From NCBI RefSeq assembly GCF_000383595.1, contig NZ_KB911581.1:2672265-2736264 (forward strand): 64,000 nt of DNA, read 5' to 3'. The notes under the pieces are model-generated. The model was not told the origin of the DNA. It searched no databases and saw only the letters and a list, made by a program, of their open reading frames with translations. This document shows, piece by piece, positions 1 through 8,942 of this stretch. This stretch comes from Streptomyces bottropensis ATCC 25435. Its GTDB lineage: Bacteria > Actinomycetota > Actinomycetes > Streptomycetales > Streptomycetaceae. The position numbers were made by a program, and so were the translations under genes. Every line of letters begins with the position of its first letter. Position 1 is the stretch's first letter.

Positions 1-1697
1 GGCTCGGGACGGTGCACACCGCGCGGCCGATAACCGAGGAGGTCGGAGCGGCCCTGCAGATCGGCCAGCAGCCAGACGATCGCCAGCCACATCTCCGTCC
101 CCTGCAACCCCGGCTCGGGGCCGGGCCCCGCCGGGCCAGGGCCGAAACCGAACCCCCCGCCGTCCTGCCAGCGGGTCAGGACGGCCGAGAGCCGCTGTTC
201 GGCCCAGCCGCGGATCTCGGCCGAACGGTAGCCGTCGGCGCTCGCGCCCCGGCCGCCGATCTGCCGGGTGCACAGCCACAACGGATGGGCGACGTCGAGG
301 ACGTTGCAGGCGTTCTCGCGGCCCGCGCCGAAGTGGCGGGTGTCGCGGGCGTGGTCCAGGATCGCGTCCACGACCCTTTCCGGATGCGGCACGGGTACCC
401 CGAACTGTGCGAAGGAACCCCGGGTGAGCCGGTAGTAGCCGTTCACCACCTGCAGGCGGCCGGTGGTGGCCGAAGGGCTGCCCCACATGCCGGTCCAGGG
501 GTCGGCGCGGGTGAGGAGCCAGCCGAAGAGCGCGTCGAGGGTGCCCGGGGTGAGTCCGGTGGTGTCCGGGTGCCGGAGGTTCCAATGGGCGGCGGTGGCC
601 CAGGAGTCGACCCAGGCGCCGGCTCCCCATGCCTGGTCCGTCCAGGGCAACTGTTGCAGTCGAGCGATGAGTTGAGGGGCCGTCATGTCACGTACGCCGC
701 GTATCGGCCGGGGGAACGACGATCCCAGGAGATCCAGCGCGTAGCCCACCGACAGCACGTGGTACAGCGCCGCTCCCTCGCCGACGAAGCCGTCGTCGTC
801 CGGCGTCGGCGGCCGGTCGCCGAGCTCGGGCACCAGACCGGACTCCGGGTCCTGGAGCGAGGCCAGACGCTCGATGTGCCGCTCGCGGTCCAACGGCTCA
901 GGCACGGAGGCCAAAAGGAGGTCGGCGATCTCCACGGCGTCGCAGTGCGCCCGCACGGTGGGGGCGGCGCCGGGGCGGTCGGTGTAGTGCTCGCCGTCCC
1001 AGCAGCGGGCGATGATGTCGCAGGCCTGGGCGCGGGCGGTGTCGGCGAACCGGGCCAGCGCGTCATCGGCCACCCGACCCCCGGTCATCCCCTGCTCGGA
1101 GCGTCCCCGACCGCCCGTCTCCCGACGGTCCCGGATCCGTCGCGCCGGATTCCCCGCCGCCACCGACCACGCGGGCAGGTCCTTCGTCACCACCGCCCCG
1201 GCGCCGATGACGCAGTGGTCGCCGATGGTGACCCCGTCGACCACGACCACATGGGAGCCGATCCAGACGTCGTCGCCGACGGTGATGCCCCGGCTGGTCT
1301 GGGGCTGCCGGAAGACCGGCCGGTCGGGAGCGGTCGAGTGGTTGAAGCCGAGGAGCGAGGTGTGGGCGCCGATGCGTACGCCGGTGCCCAGGCGGACGGT
1401 GCCGCGGACCACGGTGAACGGGTTCAGCGTGCAGTCCGTGCCGGTGGTGAGGTCACCGGTGACGTAGGCGTGGGCGGCGATGTACGAGTCCTCGCCGAGG
1501 CGGAGCCGGTCGGGGTACACCGCCGCCGACCCGGCCACGTAACAGCGCTCGCCGACCTCGCTGTCACCGCCGAGGGACCGCCGCCGCTCCCGCTGCGCGG
1601 CTCGCTGCTCCGCCGTCGCCTCCTTCTCGAACAACCAGGGGCAGTGGTCGAGGCGGTCGGAGTGCGCCGCGGGCGGCTGCTGTCGGTGGTCGTCCAT
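1..1697 (-). CDS. Hexapeptide-repeat acyltransferase fused to a toroid (terpenoid-cyclase-like) domain, 3' end cut by window edge
   Basis: The minus frame stays open from an ATG at 1697 to the window edge (565 codons visible, no stop seen). The first ~190 residues are a left-handed beta-helix acyltransferase: repeated hexapeptide turns, then VWIGSHVVVVDG, GAGAVVTKDLPAWSVAAGNP and a PARRIRDRR tail, as in maltose/galactoside O-acetyltransferases. The remaining ~370 residues look all-helical, with repeated motifs such as DPESGLVPE, WVDSWATAAHWNL and GGGFGFGPG that suggest an alpha/alpha toroid like those of terpenoid cyclases and prenyltransferases. The substrate is unknown. The C-terminal motif GTEMWLAIVWLLADL lies close to the edge, so little is probably missing. 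The long plus-strand frame over the same DNA is a shadow. Confidence 0.75.
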   Translation of the reverse strand, partial: MDDHRQQPPAAHSDRLDHCPWLFEKEATAEQRAAQRERRRSLGGDSEVGERCYVAGSAAVYPDRLRLGEDSYIAAHAYVTGDLTTGTDCTLNPFTVVRGTVRLGTGVRIGAHTSLLGFNHSTAPDRPVFRQPQTSRGITVGDDVWIGSHVVVVDGVTIGDHCVIGAGAVVTKDLPAWSVAAGNPARRIRDRRETGGRGRSEQGMTGGRVADDALARFADTARAQACDIIARCWDGEHYTDRPGAAPTVRAHCDAVEIADLLLASVPEPLDRERHIERLASLQDPESGLVPELGDRPPTPDDDGFVGEGAALYHVLSVGYALDLLGSSFPRPIRGVRDMTAPQLIARLQQLPWTDQAWGAGAWVDSWATAAHWNLRHPDTTGLTPGTLDALFGWLLTRADPWTGMWGSPSATTGRLQVVNGYYRLTRGSFAQFGVPVPHPERVVDAILDHARDTRHFGAGRENACNVLDVAHPLWLCTRQIGGRGASADGYRSAEIRGWAEQRLSAVLTRWQDGGGFGFGPGPAGPGPEPGLQGTEMWLAIVWLLADLQGRSDLLGYRPRGVHRPE

Positions 1698-1799
1698 GGG
1701 GCGCACGCTAGGCGGACGGGCGCCTCATGAGGAAGAGGGTCTCGCGGAGGAGGGGCGCAGGACGGGCCCCGTCGCCCGCGCCGTGCCGCGCGTCCCGGA

Positions 1800-3497
1800 T
1801 CAGGAGACGCCCGTCGTCAAGCCGTCCCTCGCCGTGTCGAAGACAGGGCGGTAGGTGTCCCAGTCGAGGTCCGGGGCCGACAGGTAGATGTCGTACTCCC
1901 GTTCGCCCTCGCGGCCGAATCCCAGATCGATGGCGCGGAAGGCGCGGGCGCGGCCCTGGAAGGTGAACTCCCAGATGGCGGCGGGTAGTTCACGGAAGGT
2001 CGTCTTCTGCATGCGCAGCCTGCGGTACGTACCGGGGTAGTTGAGCTTGGTGTTCGCCTCGATGTCCTCGAAGTGGGCCATGGGGTGCGAGCCGGCGGGG
2101 TCCACGACGCCGATGGTGAGTCCGGCCAGTTTCGTCTCGTCGGTGTAGGTGACCGACTCGGCCGTCCGCTTGGCGACCTTCCAGCCGTCCGGGACGGGGA
2201 GGGAGATGCCGAGCCCCTTCTCCGTGACCAGGCGGAAGCCGTCGGGGACGGGCGGGGTGGAGGGCGGGGTGGCGGTCGCCGTCCTTCCACCGCTCGGTGA
2301 CACGGTGTTCCCGTCGGGGTCCGCCGTCACGTACAGCGCGGCCCCGACGACCATCGCGGCCACGGTCACCGCGACGGCGACCGGGACGAGGATCCGGCGC
2401 TTCCTCCGGCCCTGGCGGGACGGTCGGTCGGCGTCGGGGCCTGGTGCCGTTCCCTCACCGGGATCGGTGGACGGCTCCCCGGCGGACCGGCCGGCGAGCA
2501 ACGTGTCCCCGTCGACCGGAACCCCGCTGTCCCGGCTGTCGCGAGCCCCGTCGACGAGGCCGCCCCCGACTCCCGGTATCGGCGGGGCGGTCGTCGCCTG
2601 GCCGGCCACCACGGCCCGCAGCGCCCGTTCCGTCTGTTCGATGGTGGGGCGGTCGGCGGGGTCCTTGGCGAGCAGGGCCTCGATGAGGGGTCCGAGGACG
2701 CCGCCCTGCTTCAGGGGCTCCAGAGGGTCCACCGCGATGGCGTACGCGGCCTCCATCGCGGTGAGGCGGCGGAACGGCGGGCGGCCCTCGACGGCTTGGT
2801 GGAGAGTCGCGCCCAGGGCCCACAGATCCGAGGCCGGGCCGGGCTTCTGGCCGCGGATGCGCTCCGGGGCCATGTAGTGGATCGAGCCGACCATCTCGCC
2901 GGTCCTGGTCAGGGTGGAGGCGTCGGCGGTCATCGCGATGCCGAAGTCGGTGAGGACGACCCGCCCTTCGGCGGCGAGCAGGACGTTGGCGGGCTTGACG
3001 TCCCGGTGCAGTACGCCGGCGGCGTGCGCGGCGCGCAGCGCGGCGACCATGCCCAGAGCGATCCGGGCCGCCTCCTCGGGCGGGAGGGTCCGGCCGTCCG
3101 TGAGGAGGTCGGCGAGCGTGGGCGCCGGGACGTACTCCATGACGATGCAGGGCCGGCCGTCACCTGTCCCGACCCCGGTCCCGGTCCCGAAACCGCCCCG
3201 CACACCGTCCTCGTGGCCGTCCGCATGGTCGTCCACATGGTCGTCCACGACGTCATGGACGACGATCACGTTCGGGTGGGCGATCCGGGCCGCGCTCCGG
3301 GCCTCACGGCGCGTGCGCTCGTACAGGGTGACGAGGTCGTCGGGGGACAGATGCGGCTGCACGTGCAGCCGCTTCACCGCGACCTGACGGCCGAGGACCT
3401 CGTCCCCGGCGCGCCACACGGTGCCCATGCCGCCGCGGCCTATCTGCTCCGTGAGCCGGTAGCGCCCGGCGACGAGCCGCCCTACGTCCGACACCAC
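1800..3497 (-). CDS. Membrane-anchored serine/threonine protein kinase
   Basis: 565 aa, GTG start directly followed by a second GTG. Hanks-type kinase domain at residues ~12-295: glycine loop GRGGMG 20-25, VAVK with Lys42, catalytic HRDVKPAN 164-171, DFG 184-186, APE 210-212. A single transmembrane helix at ~369-391 follows a basic stop (RRKRR), leaving ~170 extracellular residues that lack PASTA repeats and resemble no sensor domain I can name. An Asp/His/Gly-rich insertion (residues ~83-114) interrupts the N-lobe; it is encoded by short repeats of tggtcgtccac. All catalytic residues are present, so it should be active. It is divergent from the SpoIIE-type phosphatase at 3655; whether they share a pathway is inference only. 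Confidence 0.93.
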   Translation of the reverse strand: MVSDVGRLVAGRYRLTEQIGRGGMGTVWRAGDEVLGRQVAVKRLHVQPHLSPDDLVTLYERTRREARSAARIAHPNVIVVHDVVDDHVDDHADGHEDGVRGGFGTGTGVGTGDGRPCIVMEYVPAPTLADLLTDGRTLPPEEAARIALGMVAALRAAHAAGVLHRDVKPANVLLAAEGRVVLTDFGIAMTADASTLTRTGEMVGSIHYMAPERIRGQKPGPASDLWALGATLHQAVEGRPPFRRLTAMEAAYAIAVDPLEPLKQGGVLGPLIEALLAKDPADRPTIEQTERALRAVVAGQATTAPPIPGVGGGLVDGARDSRDSGVPVDGDTLLAGRSAGEPSTDPGEGTAPGPDADRPSRQGRRKRRILVPVAVAVTVAAMVVGAALYVTADPDGNTVSPSGGRTATATPPSTPPVPDGFRLVTEKGLGISLPVPDGWKVAKRTAESVTYTDETKLAGLTIGVVDPAGSHPMAHFEDIEANTKLNYPGTYRRLRMQKTTFRELPAAIWEFTFQGRARAFRAIDLGFGREGEREYDIYLSAPDLDWDTYRPVFDTARDGLTTGVS

Positions 3498-3654
3498 GTG
3501 CCCTCCGCCAGCCCTGCGTACGTTCGATTCGCCACGTCACCCTAACCGGCCGTGGGCGAGGGCCGGGAAGGAGGACCACCCGCAGACGTGGTCGACCCCC
3601 TGGCGGCGCCGCGCGGGCTGACGGCGGCCGCGGGCCAGCGGTGGGGCGTGGGCG

Positions 3655-6021
3655 GTGGTTCGGCGTACCGTCGTGACTGTGGACCTCACGGCAGACGGTC
3701 TCGTGTCCCGCGTCGCGCGTGAGCTCGTCCCCCGGGCGGACGAGCTGACCGCCGAGGTGGAGTGGTGCCTGCGCCGGGAGCTGCCGGAACTGTGGGCGCA
3801 CCCCGACGCCATGACCTCCAAGAATGTCGCCGAACACGTCATGGCGGTGCTGTCCGCCCTCCAGTACGGCGTGGACCCGGACAGCATCGAGGTGCCGGAC
3901 GCCGAGCTGGAGCGCGTCCGTCGCGTCGCCCGGCACGGCATCCCCGTCAGCGCGGTGCTGCGGGCCTTCCGGCTCGGCCAGGGCATCGTCCTCGACCGGC
4001 TGCTGGAGGAGATGGCCCGGCGTACCGACGACGCGGCCCTGATCAGCGAGGCCACGCGCAGCCTGATCGCCACGGCGACCGGGTACGTGGACCGCACCTC
4101 CGAGCAGGGCGTCGTGGCGTACGAGGAGGAACGGGACCGGCGGCTGCGGTGGCGCCTGTCGATGGTGAACGAGGCGAGCGTGCGCATCGGCACCACCCTG
4201 GACATCGCCCGCACCACCCAGGAACTGGCCGACTTCGCCACCGAGCACTTCGCCGACCTCGTCACCGTCGACCTGCTCCGCTCCGTGCTCACCGCCCACG
4301 ACGCCCAGGCGGACGAACCGTCCGCGTCACCCGCGCTCCACCGCCTCGCCCAGCGGTCGGCCGGCCACCCGGACCCGGCGTCCTCCCGGCGGCACCCCCA
4401 CACCTTCCCGCCCGGCTCGCCACCGGCCCGCGCTCTCGCCACGGGCCGGCCGACCAGGCATCGCCTCGACGACGGCGGCCGGGGACCGCACGACCCGCAC
4501 GGCCCCGCGGAGCCCCCGGCCGACGGCTGCGCGGGGGAGGGCGCGGGGGAGGGCGTGACGGACGACGGCGACGGCACGGTGGGGGACAGGGAGCCGGCGA
4601 GCGCGGACGGCGAGCCCCCCGGCCCTGCCCGTACGGTCCACTCCACGCTGGTGGTGCCGTTGCGCGCCCGGGGCGCCACGCTCGGTGTCGCGCAGTTCTG
4701 CCGGGACCGCAACCCCGACGCGTTCGACGACGAGGACCTGCTGCTGGCCCAGGAGATCGCCGCCCGCGCGGCGGTCGCCGTGGACAACGCCCGCCGCTAC
4801 ACACACGCCCGCGCCACCGCCCTCACCCTGCAACGCAGCCTGCTCCCGCGCCGAACCCCGCGCCAGTCCGCCGTCGAGGTGGCCTTCCGCTACCTGCCGG
4901 CCGATGCCCACGGCGGGGTGGGCGGCGACTGGTACGACGTCATCCCGCTCTCCGGGGCCAGGGTCGCCCTCGTCGTGGGTGACGTCGTGGGCCACGGCAT
5001 CCACGCCGCCGCCACGATGGGTCGCCTCAGGACGGCCGTACGCACCCTCGCGGACATCGACCTGCCGCCCGACGAACTCCTCACGCACCTGGACGACGTC
5101 GTGATCCGCCTGGCCGCCGAGGCGGAGGACGACGACGCGGACGATGTGGCGGGGGCGGGCGCGGGGACCCGGACCGACGCCGAGGCCGGGGCGGGAGCCG
5201 ATGCCGGCGGCGGAGGTGGGGACATCGGTGCCACCTGCCTCTACGCGGTGTACGACCCCGTCTCACGCCGGTGCACCCTCGCCCGCGCCGGGCACGTGCT
5301 GCCCGCACTGGCGAGGGCGGACGGCACCGTCGACATCCTGGACCTGCCCCCGGGCCCGCCCCTCGGCCTCGGCGGGCTGCCGTTCGAGACGGCGGAGATC
5401 GAACTGCCCGAGGGCAGCCTGCTCGCGCTCTACACCGACGGCCTGGTCGAGGCACGGGACCACGACATCGGCGCGGGCCTGGACCGGCTCCGTGACGCCC
5501 TCGCCCGGCCCGCCGCCTCGCTGGAGGCCACCTGCGACGCCGTGCTCGAAGCCCTGCTGCCCGCCAGGCCGCCCGACGACGTGGCCCTGCTCCTGGCCCG
5601 GACCCGCCGCCTCGGTGCGGGCCAGGTCGCCACCTGGGACCTGGAGGCCGAACCCGCCGCCGTGGCCAGGGCCAGGGCCCACGTCACCCGGCAGCTCGGC
5701 GAGTGGGGCCTCGCGGAGCTGGAGTTCACCGCCGAGCTGGTGGTCAGCGAACTCGTCACCAACGCCATCCGCTACGGCCGGCCCCCGATCCGGCTGCGCC
5801 TCATCCGCGACCGCACCCTTCTGTGCGAGGTCTCCGACTCCGGCGGCACCACCCCGCACCTGCGCCGAGCCCGCGTCTTCGACGAGGGCGGCCGCGGCCT
5901 CCTCCTGGTCGCCCAGCTCGCCGAGCACTGGGGCACCCGCCGCTTCCGCCGGGGCAAGACGGTCTGGGCCGAGCTGAACGACTCCGCCACCGTCCCGCTC
6001 GCGGCCCTGGCGGCCTTCTAG
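3655..6021 (+). CDS. SpoIIE/PP2C-type phosphatase with GAF and anti-sigma-type ATPase domains
   Basis: 788 aa. A helical N-terminal region (to ~180) precedes a GAF domain that is split by a Gly/Pro/Asp-rich low-complexity insertion (~225-310). A SpoIIE PP2C domain (~415-640) follows, with GGDWYDVIPL and VVGDVVGHG metal-binding motifs and LYTDGLVEARD, and it contains a second Ala/Gly/Asp insertion (~498-525). The C-terminus (~660-785) is a HATPase_c domain with the N-box LVVSELVTNAIRYG. This RsbU-RsbW-like architecture is common in Streptomyces and is expected to act in partner-switching control of a sigma factor. The first ~18 bases could be leader, since GTG codons at 3673 and 3679 are alternative starts. 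The stop overlaps the convergent PaaX gene by 4 bp. Confidence 0.92.
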   Translation: MVRRTVVTVDLTADGLVSRVARELVPRADELTAEVEWCLRRELPELWAHPDAMTSKNVAEHVMAVLSALQYGVDPDSIEVPDAELERVRRVARHGIPVSAVLRAFRLGQGIVLDRLLEEMARRTDDAALISEATRSLIATATGYVDRTSEQGVVAYEEERDRRLRWRLSMVNEASVRIGTTLDIARTTQELADFATEHFADLVTVDLLRSVLTAHDAQADEPSASPALHRLAQRSAGHPDPASSRRHPHTFPPGSPPARALATGRPTRHRLDDGGRGPHDPHGPAEPPADGCAGEGAGEGVTDDGDGTVGDREPASADGEPPGPARTVHSTLVVPLRARGATLGVAQFCRDRNPDAFDDEDLLLAQEIAARAAVAVDNARRYTHARATALTLQRSLLPRRTPRQSAVEVAFRYLPADAHGGVGGDWYDVIPLSGARVALVVGDVVGHGIHAAATMGRLRTAVRTLADIDLPPDELLTHLDDVVIRLAAEAEDDDADDVAGAGAGTRTDAEAGAGADAGGGGGDIGATCLYAVYDPVSRRCTLARAGHVLPALARADGTVDILDLPPGPPLGLGGLPFETAEIELPEGSLLALYTDGLVEARDHDIGAGLDRLRDALARPAASLEATCDAVLEALLPARPPDDVALLLARTRRLGAGQVATWDLEAEPAAVARARAHVTRQLGEWGLAELEFTAELVVSELVTNAIRYGRPPIRLRLIRDRTLLCEVSDSGGTTPHLRRARVFDEGGRGLLLVAQLAEHWGTRRFRRGKTVWAELNDSATVPLAALAAF

Positions 6022-7022
6022 GGGCCGTCCGGGGGGTGCGCGAAGGCTCCACGCGAGGCAGGGCCGGCTTCGGCGGGCCGGGGCCAGTTCGGCGCGACCG
6101 TGTCGAGGAGGGCGCCGGCCATCCGCCGAGCGGGCTCCTCGGTCCGGTACGCGACCCGGCGGAAGGTGTCCTCGGCGGGGCGGGCCGGCCACTCGGGGGG
6201 CAGGTGGCGGGCGGGGAGGCGGGGGTCGGCGCGGACGGTCCGGAGCCAGTCGCTGACCAGCCGCAGACGCGTCGCGATCGGGTCCTCGGCCGAACCGGCG
6301 CCCAGGTGGGCCGTCCAGCGCTTGTCGAAGGAGACGTAGCGGGCGGCGATGCCCTCCACGTCCCAGGTGTCGCGGATCATCAGCTCGATGTCGGTGGCGA
6401 CGTCCGCCCGGGCGTGAAAGATCTTGACGTGGCCGGTGAGTCCCAGCTCCGCGACGACACCGGCGATGTCGACGTCCCCCGGGGCGATCCACAGCCCGTT
6501 GTAGAGGGCGCCGAACCCGGACCAGGTCAGTCGCGAGCGCAGGTCGTGCCGCCGGCGCTTCCAGGAGTCGGGGAGGGAGAAGCCGAGGAGGGTCCAGGTG
6601 CCGTCCCAGTCGTCGTTGACCGCGCCCTGTCGCCAGATGCGCGTGCGGCCGTCCAGCAGGACGCGGGTCGCCTGCGGTGTGAGGCCGAAATACATCCTGC
6701 GGCCCTCGCGCCGGCGCCGCAGCAGACCCCGGTTGACCATGCGGGTCAGCGTGGAGCGTACGGCCTGTTCACCGACGCCGACCCGGCCCAGCACGTCGAT
6801 GATGCTGCCCGAGTACACGCACCGGTCGCGATCGCCCTCCTCCAGCACGTGGTTGCCGAAGAACGCGAGCATCAGCGACTGCGCGCGCGGCTGCGGGCCG
6901 CCCGTGGTGTCGCTGTCCGGGGGGTCGCCGCCCGTGTTCTCGCGGCCCGTGTTCTCGCGGTCCGGGGTCTCGCTGTCCAGGTCGTCGCTGTCCGGGGTGT
7001 CCAGGATGTCGTAGTCCTCCAC
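6018..7022 (-). CDS. PaaX-family transcriptional regulator
   Basis: 334 aa. After an unusual repetitive acidic N-terminus (PDSDD, PDRENTG, RENTGG units, encoded by ~15-bp DNA repeats around 6930-6995) comes the PaaX winged-helix domain: QSLMLAFFGNHV, GSIIDVLGRVGVGEQAVRSTLTRMV, GLLRRRREGRRMYFGLT. The PaaX C-terminal domain follows (DDWDGTWTLLGFSLPDSW, LRSRLTWSGFGALYNGLWIAP). PaaX in E. coli represses phenylacetate catabolism and responds to phenylacetyl-CoA; no paa gene is nearby, so its target here is unknown. The start is GTG at 7022, but an internal start nearer QSLMLAFF would remove the low-complexity leader. Confidence 0.88.
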   Translation of the reverse strand: MEDYDILDTPDSDDLDSETPDRENTGRENTGGDPPDSDTTGGPQPRAQSLMLAFFGNHVLEEGDRDRCVYSGSIIDVLGRVGVGEQAVRSTLTRMVNRGLLRRRREGRRMYFGLTPQATRVLLDGRTRIWRQGAVNDDWDGTWTLLGFSLPDSWKRRRHDLRSRLTWSGFGALYNGLWIAPGDVDIAGVVAELGLTGHVKIFHARADVATDIELMIRDTWDVEGIAARYVSFDKRWTAHLGAGSAEDPIATRLRLVSDWLRTVRADPRLPARHLPPEWPARPAEDTFRRVAYRTEEPARRMAGALLDTVAPNWPRPAEAGPASRGAFAHPPDGP

Positions 7023-7200
7023 GAGGGCCAGCGTACGGCCGCCCGTCGGCGCTCCCGCGGGCGGCTTACCAGGTCACCGCGGCGTGGACGGACCGGGGGC
7101 GTCGTGCCGACGCGGGCGCGCCCTGCGTCACGATGGGGACCGTAGAACGCGTCCCCGGGGCGCGGCCGCATGCGCCCCTCGGCCAGGAAAGCTGGAAGCC

Positions 7201-7869
7201 ATGACCACCATCGCCGTCATCGGAGCCGGGCCGGGCCTCGGCGCGGCCGTCGCCCGTCGCTTCGGCCGTGAGGGGTTCGCCGTGGCGCTCGTCGCCCGCG
7301 ACCCGCAGCGGACGAGGGCGCTCGCCGCCGACCTGGCCGACCAGGGCGTCACGGCCCAGGGCTTCGCCGCGGACGTTCGCGACCCGGACGCCCTGACCGC
7401 CGCGCTGGAGGCGGCGCACACGGCGCTGGGGCCGGTCGAGGTCCTGCAGTACAGCCCGCTGCCGCACCGGGACTACATGCTGCCGGTGCTTCGGACGGGC
7501 GCCGCCGACCTGGTCGGCCCGATCGAGTTCTCCGTCTACGGCGCGGTCGCCGCCGTCCGGCAGGTGCTGCCCGGCATGCGCGGCCTCGGCCGGGGCACGG
7601 TCCTCCTCGTCAACGGCGGCACCGCCGTGGTCCCGCACCCCGACCGGGCCGGCACGTCCGTCGCGTTCGCCGCGCAGAGCGCGTACGGCCGGATGCTGCA
7701 CGACACCCTCGCGGGAGAGGGCATCCATGTCGCCCAGCTGGTCGTGCCCGGCGCGATCGTCCCCGGGCACCCCAGGAAGGACCCGGCCGTCCTCGCGGAC
7801 ACCCTGTGGGGCATCCACCGCGACCGGCACGGCTTCCGTCACTTCGCCGACGACCTCGACGCTTCCTGA
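7201..7869 (+). CDS. SDR-family protein lacking the YxxxK motif
   Basis: 222 aa. ATG 7201 is preceded by AGGAAAGCTGGAAG; the frame upstream is leader. The N-terminus has the Rossmann nucleotide loop VIGAGPGLGAAVARRFG, typical of short-chain dehydrogenases. The usual catalytic Ser and Tyr-x3-Lys are not intact: the strand that should carry Ser reads LLVNGGTAVV, and the candidate helix reads QSAYGRMLHD, with Leu in place of Lys. It is therefore a nucleotide-binding SDR fold of uncertain catalytic competence. It precedes the VOC protein gene on the same strand, with 134 nt between them. Confidence 0.85.
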   Translation: MTTIAVIGAGPGLGAAVARRFGREGFAVALVARDPQRTRALAADLADQGVTAQGFAADVRDPDALTAALEAAHTALGPVEVLQYSPLPHRDYMLPVLRTGAADLVGPIEFSVYGAVAAVRQVLPGMRGLGRGTVLLVNGGTAVVPHPDRAGTSVAFAAQSAYGRMLHDTLAGEGIHVAQLVVPGAIVPGHPRKDPAVLADTLWGIHRDRHGFRHFADDLDAS

Positions 7870-8003
7870 CCCGACGCCTCGTAGGGGTCCCTCCGCAGTC
7901 CGGCGGCGACCGGCCCGCCCGCCCGTGACGCGGCCGACGCGCGGTCGCGCGGGGCGGGTGTCAGGCTGGGATCACCGGATCCGCGAACGTGAAGGGGTAT
8001 CCC

Positions 8004-8819
8004 GTGATCACCACCGACCTCACCCCCGGCTCCCCCTGCTGGCTCGACCTCGGCGCCCCCGACGTACCGGCCGCGGCGGCCTTCTACCACTCGGTGCTCG
8101 GCTGGGAGTACGAGCCCATGGGCGGCGGCGGGGACGCGGACGAGGGCATGGAGGGCGAGGGCGGAGTCTTCCGCAAGGACGGCAAGATCGTCGGCGGGCT
8201 GGGCGAACTCACCGAGAAGGGCGCGCACCCGGCCTGGATGATCTACTACACCGTCACCGACGCGGACGCCACGACCCGGGCCGTGGAGAGCGCCGGGGGC
8301 ACGGTGCGCGTGGCGCCGCGGGATCTCGGCGACTGGGGGCGGATGGCGCAGTTCAGCGACCCGCAGGGCGGCCAGTTCGCGGCGTGGCAGCCGGGCGCCA
8401 ACGCGGGGTTCGAGCTGGCCGACGAGCCGGGCTCACTGTCCTGGACCGAGCTGTACACGACCGACGCCGCGGCCGCCAAGGAGTTCTACGGCGGCGTCTT
8501 CGGCTGGCAGTTCGGCGACATGCCCCTGCCGGAGGGCGCGGGCACGTACAACCTCGTCACGCCCGCCGGACTCCCGGAGGAGCGGATGCAGGGCGGCGTG
8601 ATGCAACTCCGCCCGCAGGACCTCGCACTGACGGACGGACGGCCCTACTGGCACCCCGTCTTCGCCGTCACCGACTGCGACGCCGCGGTCGGCGCCGTCA
8701 CCGGGCACGGCGGCAGTGTGCAGATGGGGCCCGTGGACATGGAGGGCGTCGGCCGGCTGGCCGTCTGTCTCGACCCCTCCCGCGCGGACTTCGTGCTCCT
8801 CGCCCCCGCCGAGAGCTGA
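8004..8819 (+). CDS. VOC-family protein with two glyoxalase-like domains
   Basis: 271 aa. The GTG at 8004 is chosen over 7989 because AAGGGG (7992-7997) sits 6 nt before it. Two tandem vicinal-oxygen-chelate domains are visible: residues ~5-125 (WLDLGAPDVPAAAAFYHSVLGW to DPQGGQFAAWQPG) and ~140-270 (WTELYTTDAAAAKEFYGGVFGW to LDPSRADFVLLAPAE). This layout matches the actinobacterial 27-kDa-antigen/CFP32 group. Its substrate is unknown; VOC proteins include glyoxalases, dioxygenases and resistance proteins. Confidence 0.9.
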   Translation: MITTDLTPGSPCWLDLGAPDVPAAAAFYHSVLGWEYEPMGGGGDADEGMEGEGGVFRKDGKIVGGLGELTEKGAHPAWMIYYTVTDADATTRAVESAGGTVRVAPRDLGDWGRMAQFSDPQGGQFAAWQPGANAGFELADEPGSLSWTELYTTDAAAAKEFYGGVFGWQFGDMPLPEGAGTYNLVTPAGLPEERMQGGVMQLRPQDLALTDGRPYWHPVFAVTDCDAAVGAVTGHGGSVQMGPVDMEGVGRLAVCLDPSRADFVLLAPAES

Positions 8820-8894
8820 CCGGCGCGCCCGCCGGACCGCATCTCCCGGCTCCCGACCATTGCGCGAAACAGGATCAGCGGCCATCATCCCATC

Positions 8895-8909
8895 AACAGG
8901 AATCCTGTT
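8895..8909. promoter_or_regulatory. Palindromic operator upstream of esterase gene
   Basis: AACAGGA-A-TCCTGTT is a perfect palindrome with 7-bp arms around one base, ending 33 nt before the esterase ATG. A half-site AACAGGAT lies at 8868-8875, 27 bp upstream. The size and position fit a TetR/MarR-type repressor, but no such regulator gene is adjacent. Confidence 0.5.
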
Positions 8910-8942
8910 AATTCAACGTTGTAGGGATGGGCGGGGCCGATC

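Noticed and set aside
12..1730. A 572-codon plus frame at the left edge
   Set aside because: Antisense to the acyltransferase fusion, whose hexapeptide motifs are unmistakable.
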